Source: Hermatobates lingyangjiaoensis
Lineage: Eukaryota > Arthropoda > Insecta > Hemiptera > Hermatobatidae
Direction of reading: 5' to 3'
Assembly: GCA_026182355.1 (NCBI GenBank)
Contig: JAPFBL010000522.1
Coordinates: forward strand, 62,001-126,000
Length of the DNA: 64,000 nucleotides
The position numbers and the translations under genes are program-made. This document shows, one piece after another, positions 35,392 through 47,468 of this stretch (position 1 is the first letter of the stretch; each line of letters begins with the position of its first letter). Below the pieces are notes generated by a model. That model made no database searches and had not been told where the DNA came from. It saw only the letters and a program-made list of their open reading frames with translations.

Positions 35392-38300
35392 AATATTAGT
35401 ATTAGAAAATTCTTTTTAATTATTTTACAAGAATTAAGTCTTCTTTTGACTCACTCTAGTGAATCATTTTTTGCTAGTTATGCAACTAAACTGACTTAAA
35501 AAAATATGCCCCCTATTGAAACTAAAAAATTTACTCCTCCAAATAAAGGTTTTCTAATATTTTCTCTTATAGTATTATCATCAGTGCTAATTTATAATTT
35601 TAATAATTTTTTACTTATTAATTATTTCTTTATAACAATTCATTTTTTCGGTTCTGATCATTATTTCTTTTTCTCTTATCAATATCCTTTTCAATATAAT
35701 TGATTTCCCTTATTCAAGTTTATATACCATAATTTATCAAGTAGGGAATTTCAGTTTTGTCTTAAAACTATTTAGTTTTCTGAATCTACTACAGATAGCT
35801 AAAAAATGTTTAATTATATGTTTATAACTCTATGACTTATTTATATTGATTGAGAAAAACGAAAAAAAATCCCACTTAAAAGACGTTTTATGAAAACAGT
35901 ACATTTAAAAAACGGATTACTCTTCGTATAGTTAAACTAAACTAAAAGCTATAAAAATGGAGCAGTTATTAGAATGTAATCAATTGAAAGATGAATCCTT
36001 AGGTAGTTGTTAAGAAAAAATGAGAAAACTGATCAACTTGATGTTCCTTCTCTGCCAGATTTCAATACCGGATAATTTGTTCATTTATTATTATAAATTT
36101 ATTTATTCATCAACTTCTTTTTATCATGGTACTGCATTCTGTTTTTTTTTTAATCTTTTAGCTTAAATATAAAGCATAATAATAATAATAATAATGATTC
36201 ATTGCAGGAGTCATCTTCTGATTTTCTTTTCTTGATTTTAAATTTGAATTTGTAAAATTTTCCGTTCGTGGATAAAATTTCTTCTATTTGCATTGAATTT
36301 TTTTTAACTTATCACTACTAATATCCAGGTACTTATTGTTTTTCAGTGAATTTCTTTTCATTTATCCAATATAAAAAAAAGAAAGTTTTTTTTTTCTAAA
36401 ATTACCAATTTAATTATTTAGATTTGACATTTTCAGTTAATCATATTTCTGTCAGTTTCTGATCATTGTTAGAGTAGATTGCCAATGTTTTAGACTGTTT
36501 CTTTTCATTGAAAAAAACATTTTTTGCCTAATAGGAAATCATTTATCTTTTCCTGTAATGTAGATATGCACCTATTTTACTAAGGATATATTTTAGTAGA
36601 TTATATAATAATCTGTTCAATTCCAGATTCGACCTTACTAAAAACATTACATACTAGAAAACCTTTGTTCCATAACATCTTTTTTGTGCGGACTCTTTCC
36701 TCTGCTTTTCTCATTAAAAGACTATATTCTTTTCTCAGACAAAAACTGCTAAACTTTTTTCTATTTATTTATATTGTTTAATTTATCTGTGAAATTTTAC
36801 TTAATTACTTTTACTTAAAAAAATAATTAAAATTATTTTTAACGAATAATTTTATTAACAAATTGTTATTCAATTTTAAACGGCTGTTGAATAAAACATG
36901 AGTTTTAATATTTTATACGATGTAATTATTATATTGTTTGTTAAAGTATAATTATTTCAATGATGTTTGAAGTAGTCTTAAAATAACTTATCATTTAAAT
37001 ATACACATGAAAAGTCTAACAGTTTTGGAATGCTATAGTTTAAAAATATTTAAAAACGTTAGAACCCCAAATGTCAGTAAGAAATATCATAAAAAAATTT
37101 AATAGAAGGTATCTATTTTGCATAATGTTTGTATACTTTTTACAGTATAAATTAGTAAATTTAACCAGTTTTGCATTTCCAATTCAAATTTCCTAAAACA
37201 GATGGTGGAATTTCTTATACTTTCCTAGTTAACATTTTTACTGCATTGTTAATTGTTGTGTCAATTCGAGCCGGGTATAGGAAACAGGGTTTGTTTGGAT
37301 AAAAATATTGGTGGAAATGTATATTAACCATCAAGCCCAGTGTCTAGTTGAAGGTATAGGAGTTAGGATCTTCAAAAACAGGGGTTCTTGTTTAAAACAT
37401 TTAATTTTTCATTGAAAAAAATTAGAATTAATTTACTGTAAAGTATAGCTAGACCATTTTGACGATTAAATTTAGCTATTAAAATTACTTCAGATTAATT
37501 TAATTTAAACATCCTGTATTTGTATGGTGTTTCAACGTGTAACCAATTGGAAGCAGTTTGACTGTAACCAAACGACGCTGGGTAATGTACGTATCAGTAG
37601 GCAGAAATAAACTTCAAGTTATAATTTCAAATATATTAAAAAAGAAGTAAAATAAACCAAGTTTACTAATTTTTTTTCACATATAGCGTGGAACTACATT
37701 TGTCTGTTTGTTTTTTTTGAAACGTAAAAGTAGAAATGATAACATGATATGATATTCAGTAACAGTTCCTCATTCAAATGAAAAACAAAAAACAAATCTT
37801 TTTCATTAATTAAAAAATATTAATTTGTAAAGCTGTCCAATTTTATTTATTGTTATAATATCTTTACCTGGTTTGTCAACTAATCAAGTCATAATCTTGC
37901 CCCAATTTCAGTTATTTACTGGTAGATCCTGTTTTTAATTATAATAAACTAATTCAATACTATTAAAATGTACAAGTATCTTTCTGAAAGATTTGAAACT
38001 AGTATTAAACATTAGAAAAACTTAAAACTGTAATATCAGATATTTATGCTTTGGTAATTCTTGTGATTTATTCTGTATGTTGTGTATGATGTTTTTATCA
38101 GTTTTAAAAGTAATTTTTAATGATTTTTATCAATTTTTTTTATGTGCTTGATGAAGACCTCTATGATATATGTCAAAGTTGATTTATATATTCATTGATC
38201 ATGTCTCATAGGTAAATTTTTTTTTTTTTAAATGGAAGATTAATTGAATTTCGTATACTGTCATTTACTTAATTAACTTAGCATAAATTAAACATTACAT

Positions 38301-38739
38301 ATCCTGGCATATACAAAACATAAAAGGAATGTATGTTATGGAATAACATAATGAAAGCTGTGTTCCAAATGATGCATTTACATCAAGGATAGAATTAAAT
38401 TGAAAATTGAGTCGTGCATGAAATCCTTTATTGAAGGGCTTCTATCTACTTGTACATATACTGACATATCCCACTTTTTTTACAGTTTGTCATATGATTG
38501 AAAAAGACATACACATGTATTCATCAACGCCTTAACCACTGTAAGAAATTCAGAAGTAGAATTAAGACTACTATAAATTCTGCTTTTTATTAATAAAAGC
38601 TGAAAATTTTAAGATAAGATGAGATAATGAATAATATGCATGATTTTAATATCATAAAATACTTCTATTTCAATTTTCAATTTCTAATTTCTATTTTCAT
38701 CCCTTTTTTTATTTGTTATTGGTTTCATTTAATACCCAG
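35392..38739. other. AT-rich stretch, no gene seen
   Basis: Only low-complexity frames. An (ATA)n run lies at 36178-36195. The segment 37262-37610 is slightly less AT-rich but not open. Confidence 0.5.
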
Positions 38740-38997
38740 ATCATAGAAGGAAACAGGAAATAGCTTTCAGACTTCCAAAGTCAAATGAGTTGGTTAGAGG
38801 AGGCAACAACATTACTTACATGATGCCTTGTAATCGTTGGAAAAATTTGGTAACACAACTAGAGATTTTATCAGTCCCTAAGTCATTTTTGAAAAGACTT
38901 GCCTTTGAAAGTCTGGAAGCTGTTTCATATTTCCTTCCACGATGTGGGCATCAAATAAAACCTAAAACGAATCAAAAAGAGATCAAAATAGAAAACA
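38740..38997 (+). CDS. unidentified candidate exon, symmetric phase 1-1
   Basis: After TTAATACCCAG, 258 nt are open in one frame. It starts HRRKQEIAFRLPKSNELV, continues GGNNITYMMPCNRWKNL to SLEAVSYFLPRCGHQIKPK, and ends before GTAAGC. Base composition is less AT-rich and codon use less monotonous than in the flanking DNA. If unspliced the frame continues into low-complexity sequence and stops at 39114-39116. The domain is not recognised. It may be a real exon of a gene running out of view, or a fragment of an unrecognised mobile element. Confidence 0.35.
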
Positions 38998-39775
38998 GTA
39001 AGCACGCACATTATTCACAATCTCCACTGACCTTCAAATTTTCCGCCTTTGTAAAAGTTCTTCAAAAAAAAAATTTTTTTGACAAAGTTTCCTCTTTTCT
39101 AGCGACTACCCTGTAAGTCCTAGGAACACAGCATGTGTCACCTTACTCTTTTTGAAAGCTTAAGGATTGACTATAAATGATAACCTTTCATTTGTAATTC
39201 ATTAAGAAAAAAAAATATTCTCCCAACTTTTCTAAACCTTGCAAGTTTTTTTCAATAATCACTCTGTCAGATTATTATATTCTGTCAATGAAAATTCAAA
39301 AACTGATTATATTCGAAGAAAACAAAATTATTTGGTTAAAAGTAATTTTATTAACAGTGGGTTTTATAAGTATGTATGTGTAATAATAGTGTTGATAGTT
39401 GTTTGTGCATTTTTAATCAGGCATACCACTTGAGTGGTATGTTATAAGGATTCTATAATATGTCATCCAACAAATTTAAATGTAAAATAACCTGGATATA
39501 CTGTAGAACTATTTTGAAAAGTTTGGTTAAGGGCCATATTTACGTGGAGCGATTTTGGTAGTTGAATATAGAACGTGATTGCAATCTCATTGAAATTTTT
39601 TAACGCAAACATTAGGTTGATAATGTTTGTTGCAAACGAATTGTAATGGTGAAAAAAAAATTGTTTTGAACTATTAATTTTTCAAAATGATCGGCAGGAA
39701 AATTAGAACGCATAAGGAATAATTTTGTATCGTAATTTCAATAACAATTCATCAGGAATCTTGAATATTCTAAAT

Positions 39776-40198
39776 CAGTGGTTCTTAGTCCTGTGGAAGT
39801 ACCGAACGCCCCACGGATTCAAATGTCCATTAACCGAACCCTTTTTTATTGAAAAATATAATTTTTTTTTCAAATTCAAGTCATAGACGTATGTTTTTTT
39901 ACTGGTGCACAAAATGCACATTACATGAACTCACAACAAAATACATACCTACTGTAAGTAGTACAGTTGTATCTACTATACAAAGATGTCTCAACCTTAA
40001 TTAGCTTATGGGTCGTTTTTAATCTAGGATTGTACTATGGGTCATAAAATTTATGTAGTTGAAGAATTTACTTCTATCTTCCTGTGGAACAGGACTGATT
40101 AACAGCAGAAACAATGTGACTTCTGCTATTGAACTCCGCGGCAGAGGGTCCGCCGAACCCCTGAGACCGACTCTTCGAACCCAGGTTAAGAACCACTG
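39776..40198. mobile_element. non-autonomous hAT element with perfect 8-bp TSD
   Basis: CAGTGGTTCTTAGTCCTG at the left and, inverted from the right, CAGTGGTTCTTAACCTGGG are hAT TIRs of a very widespread type. Both flanks are TTCTAAAT (39768-39775 and 40199-40206). The right half has higher GC (GACCGACTCTTCGAACC, GCGGCAGAGGGTCCGCCG). A 105-bp inner segment (39976-40080) recurs at 41485-41595. Confidence 0.93.
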
Positions 40199-40499
40199 TT
40201 CTAAATGGTGTTATTACAGAATTTTGGGTGTTTTTCCAATTCGAATTCCTAGCGTCCATTTTATTAACAGTATGGCGAAGTAAACAAGTTAACTTTTCTG
40301 ATAGTATGACATAAAATACTGTACCATGCAGTAAGTTTTGTCAATTTTGTAATTTGCCTTATATTTAGTTTTCTAGATGATAATCGAATAAATCGGCTAT
40401 CACTTATTGTTCTTTAGTAGACCTTACAACGTAGACAGACATTGACAAGACAGTTTATCCACAACTCGTGGCGTACTCATGTCAATTCCCTGTCGCGTT

Positions 40500-40800
40500 T
40501 TGTTCTTGAAAAGCGAGTAAAACAAGGTTTCTTTGGAAATTGTGTGATATATGCTTTATTTGTCGCGATGGCACATCGCACCTGATGAGACAATCTTGTC
40601 GTTGATCGCGATGGATTGCGTCATATATGGGGTGCCACTTTGTTATCCAAAGGGAGGACTACTTAATGCTTTCAGTTCATTACTCTTCATTCCATGTGCC
40701 CCGGACCAAACCGTTAATAATCTTCAACTTCGAAGTCTGTCCTTAATTAAAGTTCCATCATTGTTCTTTTCGATGTACCTTTCCTTATTGTGGTGAATTG
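40500..40800. other. short GC-richer island, unassigned
   Basis: An 81-codon frame on the plus strand (40551-40796) has no recognised domain. The island contains CCTGATGAGACAATCTTGTC followed by GTTGA, close to a CTGATGA hairpin core but with GTTGA where GAAA would be expected. It could be a piece of an unidentified element. Confidence 0.3.
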
Positions 40801-40895
40801 TGATATATATATATATCCCATCCACATAATCACATTGTATTCTCTGTGTACCTTTTATTGGTATTGCTGACTGTCACTTAACCAATAGAAAGTAA

Positions 40896-40922
40896 ATCCC
40901 CCCCCCTCTCTCTCTCTTTTCG
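40896..40922. repeat. C run and (CT)n microsatellite
   Basis: A run of C residues followed by CT repeats. Confidence 0.9.
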
Positions 40923-41484
40923 TCACTGTTTACCATGATCTCCACAAAAAGTTAACTCCACTAGAATTAGAAAATTATTAATCTGTTTGTTGTACTATTT
41001 GTTCATTTCAATAGAAAATAGCAAATAAAGTTAATGTAAAAAAGATTACCGCAATTTGAAAGTTAATCACTTGCTTTGTTTTTAAATTAGGTGCCCTTTA
41101 TTTATTATTTGAAATTAAACGGTGCTAAATGTCTATTTATTACATGTAACAAACAAAAAAAAAATCAAAAATATTTATTGTTAGCAAAGAAAAAAAATGT
41201 TGATTTAATTTGTTAATTTTTAAAATAGGTGGTTTATTTTGGAAGAATTATACAATGTTGACTTGATTGTAACATTATGCTTTATAAAATGTTTTAAGTT
41301 TTTTTAATTATATTTTTTTTCTGAATTAAAAAACTGTTCTGGGTTGTAATATAAATTGGATCGGGTTTATGATAGAGAGGTGTAGGAGCTCTACGAAGGG
41401 CTGAAAGATAACATTTTTTCTGTCTTTAAATAAAATGTCAAATCAGGTCAAATAAAGTGACCCTAAATAACAAGCACCCTGACT

Positions 41485-42831
41485 ACTATACAAAGATTTC
41501 TCAACCTTAATTAGCTCATGGGTCATTTTTAACCTAGGATTGTTCTATGGGTCATAAAATTCATATAGTCGAATAATTTACTTCTATCTTGTATAACTTA
41601 CACAGACGGTTGACTCATCTTAGTCCATGAGTTTAAGACTACCGTGTCATTCTTAAGATTGGGTCGTTCCCCACGAAGGGGAATGTCCCATTTTCCTTGT
41701 GATCAGGTGCTCACAATGATAGTGAGTAAGTATCAGGTTTCAATTCGGCTAGCCAAGAACATAGTTTATCCATTGGTATGAGTTGAGTTCTCTAGGTGCC
41801 TACTGTTGTTATGAGGCCAACCTTCCTAGAAGATACTACCTTTTAGGAGTCACTAATGTACATCGGAGTCTACTTTTCTTAGTGAACAGCCACAGCTTCC
41901 ACCATTCCTTCTCCAATAGTTTGGCATGGTGGTGACATAAGAAAACACGTATAGGGTATTTAGGTCATACCCCGTTTCTGGGTCTTTCTGAACTTGGCTG
42001 CAAGTTGGGGCTAGTGACTCCCCTATATACTAAAGTTTTCTACCATTAGGCACTAATAATTAGCTACTAGAGGGTTAGATTGATGGAGTGGGGTTCAGGT
42101 GAAGGATCTGACGGGAATAGTTCGAGGAAGTTTTATGGGATTACTTCTCATTATACTTGTTAAGCAGTAGGAGATGGAACAGAATTAGGTTTGAGGGTGT
42201 CCTGTTGAAGGAGGTCTTCATTCAGTTTAAAACGCTACGCCTTGTACATGTAAACTGAGTAGTCGATGCTTTGACTGATGCAGTCTTGGCAGAAAGCTGT
42301 AATTTGATTCATGAAGTATCTGCATTGCCCATGCTCTATGAGAGTTTGCACATGACCTAATTGTATGAATGGAATTAGGTTGCCGACCGTGTCCATCATG
42401 AGTTGGTTCTTTGAATCCTTCCTGAATTCAGTGACCCTCCGTTTTAGATTCTAGCTTGTTTACATGTTTGTTGAAGTACCATATATTTAAATAAGTCTGG
42501 AATAGTCTTATCAGATGTGTTGTATGGAAGCTCACCTTCGTCTTTATAATCATCTGGCATCTGGTTCGTTACCACATCTCATTCTGGTTCGCGACCCAAT
42601 CTACGTGTGCAGATAATATCTTCCATTATGTCTGTCAGTGCCAAGTCATCATCGATTGTTGTCTCTTTGCTCTGGAGGGGATCTACCTGAAATCTTTGCC
42701 TTTAGGGACAATTTTGGTGTTCTTTTCTACATGTGTCCACCCAGTTAATTCTCGCTTCATTGGAAATTGGAGGTTGTCCTGGTTTTTTTAATATCCCTCC
42801 AGTATGTGGTAAAGGGACTCTTCACATAGCT
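41485..42831. other. ~1.3-kb GC-richer block, unclassified mobile DNA
   Basis: Composition shifts sharply from the AT-rich flanks to near 45% GC. The first 110 bp repeat 39976-40080 from the hAT element. No long open frame exists on either strand. Short minus-strand stretches look like decayed coding sequence, so a degraded retroelement or a segmental duplicate of a host region is possible. Confidence 0.4.
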
Positions 42832-43392
42832 CAGTGATGGCAAACCTATGACACTCGTGCCAGCGCTGACTCATCTTCAAAGATAAAAATTTTCATACTG
42901 GTAATTCAAATATTTATCAAATAATATTAAAACAGCCAAACAGAATCAGTCGTTTTACAGATCGTTAACAGATGAAGTCATTGAATTACTTGACCTATAA
43001 ATGGTACCATTATAAACTTAAAATAGAAGATTTATCAAACTTCAGCACCACAAAAGTCACTAATTTGTCATATATAATCATTTTTTAACTTGTATAAATT
43101 TATATTTATTTTCCAGTCATATACATTTTTTCTAATTAAATACATATTTGATTTTATCTATTAAGTGTCAATGAAATATGTAAAACAAGTCCCTAAATGT
43201 AAATCATTGGTTTCATATTTTTGGTTTTTGCATTTTAAATAGCATTAAACAAATAATTAACTTACACAATTTATAAATAATACTATTTTTTTTTTAGTCC
43301 TTACTTTTGTGATGCGTGACACGCCATGGAAATTATGTTTAGCTTTTTTCAAAATTTTTGACACGTGGAACTCAAAAGGTTCGCCATTACTG
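42832..43392. mobile_element. hAT-like element with CAGTGATGGC termini
   Basis: Left end CAGTGATGGCAAACCTATGA and right end, inverted, CAGTAATGGCGAACCTTTTG. A second inverted block near the ends reads CACTCGTGCC and GTGACACGCC. The 8-bp flanks match at only four of eight positions, so the TSD is lost or the ends are slightly misplaced. Confidence 0.72.
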
Positions 43393-44760
43393 CTACAGGT
43401 TCATTTTGGCTCCTACATCTCCAGATAGTATTTCTTCCTGACCCCTATTTGTACTGAATTCCTGTTTTTTTTTAATCTCCTTCTAACTCTCTGAACTTCT
43501 TGAGTATTATCAACTGTGTGCCATATAAACAATAATTTAGTTTTATATTTAAATTTTCCTAAATTTCATTTCTCTGTCTAAAAGTTAAAAACAATTAAAT
43601 AAGTATTTTTAACAAAGTATGAATTTATTATATAATTTGTGGTTGTTAAATGTATAACAATTTTGTTGTTTTTTTGCAGTTAAAATAGGAACATTTCAAG
43701 TTGTTCAACAGGAGTTTACTTTGACTGTTTTTGATCATGTGGGCATGTGTTAGTGCACACTGTAGGGGAACTTAATTCATAATAATAACGAGCATAAGTT
43801 GTTTTTAATTCAGAACATCATTTTTTCATATACTTATTTGATTTTTAGAATATTAATGTTATATATATATATTTTAAAAACCGTATGCCACTAATCAGTA
43901 TAGTAAAGCATTACTGAATACAATTCAGTAAATTTGAAATCAATTGCCTACTCTGATATTGGCTATTCATAGTGGTGCTTTGGAAAATGACAAGGCATAA
44001 TTCAACTTCAATAAACCACTTATTGTTCCTAATAAACATTGTCAATAAATACAATTTTAAAAATGAGAACGTAACATTACATCAAGAAGGGTTTTATTTA
44101 TTTAATTATATAATTACTTTTTTAAAATTATTGAATCAAATATATGTTCATTTCTATCAACACTGAATTTTTAAACACTAATAATGAAAAAGAACCGAAA
44201 TAAATTGAAAAAAAAAACTTACTTTTATTTTTACGTCATATTAATATTTTAAATGTCTAATTAATAAAGATTTTTTTTATTGATAAAGTTACGCATATTT
44301 TGATATTGACAGATTATTATTTCTTTATATATATATATATAAAGAATGCGGTGTATATATATTATGAAAATTACTTGATCTCTTTACTTGTTTCCTCAAT
44401 TAAACCTTTCATACCAATGAAAAGAAATTTCTTTTTAAATATGGAGATAATTTTAGAATACTTTTGTTTTTCAATTTTAATAATAAGTGGTAAAATTTAG
44501 AAAATCATCTTTAAAAAAAATGTCATATATAGAACATCATAGAACTTCTACCTGCTGAAGTTAGAAAGACAAAAGAGATAAAATAAGTGTATTTAGTTTC
44601 AAGAAATCTTAGTCTTTTTTTTTTATTTAGTTGTCATTGGTTGTATGAAATAATATCTTTTTTTCATATAGTAATTAACTAATATTAATATGTCATGATT
44701 TGTTTTCTTGACCCAATATTCATATGATATATTTTTTCTTTTTGTTGAAGGTTGACGTTT
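43393..44760. other. AT-rich stretch, no gene seen
   Basis: Nothing beyond short low-complexity frames and small TA runs (43858-43872, 44325-44340). Confidence 0.5.
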
Positions 44761-44764
44761 TATG

Positions 44765-44962
44765 ATTGAAACTACTTCTCTACTAACTCTCTGGTGTCAT
44801 TGTATTTTTTATTTTTAATTAATGCCTGAGGAAGAACATACGTGTTGGAAACGCGTTGTTTATACCATTAAATTTTACATGTGGAGACCATTTCATTAGC
44901 TTTTTACCCTACAATGGGTAAATACCACATAATAACTGATTGCACTACGTTAGAATATTGTA
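44765..44962 (+). repeat. single family A arm, full order preserved
   Basis: CTCTCTGGTGTCATTGTATT, AATGCCTGAGGAAGAACA, a shortened hairpin, GGAAACGCGTTGTTTATACC, TGTGGAGACCATTTCATTAG, TACCCTACAATGGGTAAATA and ATAATAACTGATTGCACTAC to TTAGAAT. This is the most complete unpaired copy and can serve as the reference for the family. Confidence 0.85.
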
Positions 44963-45095
44963 TATTGTTTACATTTTAAATTTTTTACATGAATGGTAAT
45001 GGAAAGTTAATGATATATATGATATATGGTACGTATATATATATACACTTTTATTCGTTGGAAATACGATCCAAAACGGACAAATATAGTTCAAT

Positions 45096-45579
45096 ATAAA
45101 CAAAGAAACATAGAGAAATCAGAAGAACACACTTACAGTCTCTAATTTTCGGTTTGAACCGTCTTCAGGAGAGATAAGAGAGGGAAACCAAGTGCACTGG
45201 ATCAGAGACGGTTGGAGACCAACAGTGTTGCCGCATGCGCGCCCGTTCACAGAAAATAAGGTAGACAGGAATCAATTTATAATTAATTTATAATTTATAA
45301 TTACATTAAATTAATGGAATATGAAATTAATTTTCTTTTTTATATATTTATTGTTTTCATATTCCATTAATTTAATGTAATTATAAATTATAAATTAATT
45401 ATAAATTGATTCCTGTCTACCTTATTTTCTGTGAACGGGCGCGCATGCGGCAACACTGTTGGTCTCCAACCGTCTCTGATCCAGTGCGCTTGGTTTCCCT
45501 CTCTTATCTCTCCTGAAGACGGTTCAAACCGAAAATTAGAGACTGTAAGTGTGTTCTTCTGATTTCTCTATGTTTCTTT

Positions 45580-45585
<6 letters not shown>
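45096..45585. repeat. 490-bp palindrome, family B, arms 231 bp
   Basis: The arms run inward from AACAAAGAAACATAGAGAAA to AATGGAATATGAAA, separated by a 28-nt AT-rich loop (45327-45354). Each arm includes GCCGCATGCGCGCCCG, unusual in this AT-rich DNA, and CTGAAGACGG with its CGGTT/AACCG hairpin. The right arm runs into (TA)n. Confidence 0.95.
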
Positions 45586-45617
<32 letters not shown>

Positions 45618-45690
45618 ATGGGAAAACAAGACTAAGATCTTTCAACCGTAACAAGCGGTCTTCGTCAGAGTCAAAAACCCAACTGACTGG
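45583..45690 (-). repeat. (TA)n and single family C arm
   Basis: The TA run is followed by ATGGGAAAACAAGACTAAGA and GGTCTTCGTCAGAG. Confidence 0.85.
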
Positions 45691-45774
45691 GTTAACTCTC
45701 TATTATCAATCTTGTAAAAAATGTAAAATGTAAACAAATCCAATATCGTAGTAGTAATAGTGCTACTTGTAAAA

Positions 45775-45870
45775 AAAAACGTGTTGTAGTCCTGAAGATG
45801 ACATAAATATATGTCGAATCATCGGCGAAAGAAGTAGTTTCAATCGTAAGACCTCAACCTTTAACAACAA
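45775..45870 (+). repeat. CTGAAGA-hairpin motif, family E
   Basis: CTGAAGATGACATAAATATA then TGTCGAATCATCGGCGAAAG. Stem GACATA/TATGTC. Matches 53400-53470. Confidence 0.8.
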
Positions 45871-46710
45871 CAAAAATTGATTAATATTATATGGCGATTT
45901 CTTTGAAAGAAGAAATTGGTTAATCAGAGTAAATAATTTACATACTCGTACATTGTATTTATCTATGTGTTCCAAAAAAAGTCTATGTAATGCATACTGC
46001 ATTATATAGTAAAATTATTTAAACAATTAAATCCATGTACGAAATGGTTTTTTCTAAAAATAATAATGGGTTTGTATTTATAAATTAACAATTTCAAACT
46101 TACCTAATTGGCAACAGTATAACAGGTCAATCAATGATAAAAGATTTCTTGATGTTTATTTAATATAGTTAATCTCTCTCTCTTTTGACATTGTCTTTCA
46201 TTTCTATGTTTGTTTATATGAAATCTTTGTGATAAATTCATTTATTTTTATTTTATTTCCTTGTTCTTATTAAATAATACAAAGAAATGTATAACCAAAT
46301 GTTACCTTCTACTGTTGTTACCGTCATTTGTTAAGAAGTTTAATTCTTGATAAGAATGTGTATATATTATTTTATAATGGAAAAAAAAATGTTGGATTTT
46401 TAACTTTAATAAGTATTCTTTTTTTCTTTTGTGAATTTATGCAAACATTTTTTTGAAATTTTGACTTTTTTAATGTGATATTGATGAAAATAAAATTGTT
46501 GACAATATGCTTAAGTTATTTTATTTTGAACTTTAGTATCAAAGTAAAAATAAAATATTAGTGGTTTAATTTATATAATTCCTATGTGTTTGAACTGGGT
46601 ACACTTATTTCATTCACTTCCACTTCCACACGGGAAGTTTCACTTTTTCAGGACTCCCGTGTTCAATAAAGCAGATTTTGGAAGTTGTTCTGTGTGCTTG
46701 TGTGCGGCAC

Positions 46711-46770
<60 letters not shown>
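46711..46770. repeat. (TA)30 microsatellite
   Basis: An uninterrupted TA run directly abuts the next palindrome. Confidence 0.97.
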
Positions 46771-46773
<3 letters not shown>

Positions 46774-47059
46774 TTCACAAACGAAGAAAAGCAACACACA
46801 GAGAAAGAGACACACTTACAAACTCAAATTTTCGGATGATCCGTCTTCAGGAGAAAAGAGAGAATGGGCGATCAAGCACGCCGGAAACACAACGGCAGGA
46901 AAACGTTGTTTTGAAAACGGCAGGGTTTTCCTGCCGTTGTGTTTCCGGCGTGCTTGGTCGCCCATTCTCTCTTTTCTCCTGAAGACGGATCATCCGAAAA
47001 TTTGAGTTTGTAAGTGTGTCTCTTTCTCTGTGTGTTGCTTTTCTTCGTTTGTGAACTGA
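46771..47059. repeat. 289-bp palindrome, family B
   Basis: Arms of about 131 bp run from CAGTTCACAAACGAAGAAAA inward to CGGCAGGAAAAC, around a 27-nt loop. They hold CCGTCTTCAGGAG and its inverse CTGAAGACGG. Flanked by (TA)n on both sides (the right tract at 47098-47116). Confidence 0.95.
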
Positions 47060-47219
47060 TTTGCGTCCAGTTTGGATCGTTTTTTCGAATTTTAAGTATA
47101 TATATATATATATATTATTAAAGTAGACGGTAGCTTCCGCATTCACGACCTGGTGTTTTCTAGTTTTCTAACTAGTTTTCTTTGGTAGGGAGTGATTTCG
47201 TGAAGGAGTTGTCCCAGAG

Positions 47220-47430
47220 ACATCAAAGAAATAATTTTGTAGCTTACTCAATTATATATTTTTCTACTTACAAGCTTTCGATTTTACCGAAATCATCGTA
47301 AGACGTCGGGACAAAGTTGTAGTAGTCGAACCAATGTTTGTGGATTTGAGGGATTCGCAGCTCCCTATCATACAATTATACTGGTACACCAGATTGGTCC
47401 GCTGAAGTAATGGATCATTTGGGAAAAAGT
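47220..47430 (-). mobile_element. inverted partial copy of the Penelope-like element
   Basis: 47300-47428 is the inverse of 47480-47610, including the coding part for the YIG region. On the minus strand it jumps from CCCGACGTCTTA to CGATGATTTCGGTAAAATCG and AAAGCTTGT, another hairpin-GAAAG type tail. This looks like an internally deleted head-to-head partner. Confidence 0.75.
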
Positions 47431-47468
47431 AATGGTTTCGAGAAGGTAAATCGAAAAATCATCCATAG

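Noticed and set aside
46847..47146. 99-codon minus-strand frame and the mirrored plus-strand frames over 46584-47005
   Set aside because: They are translations of the palindrome arms and the TA run (YIYIYI runs). The same peptide appears on both strands because the DNA is palindromic.
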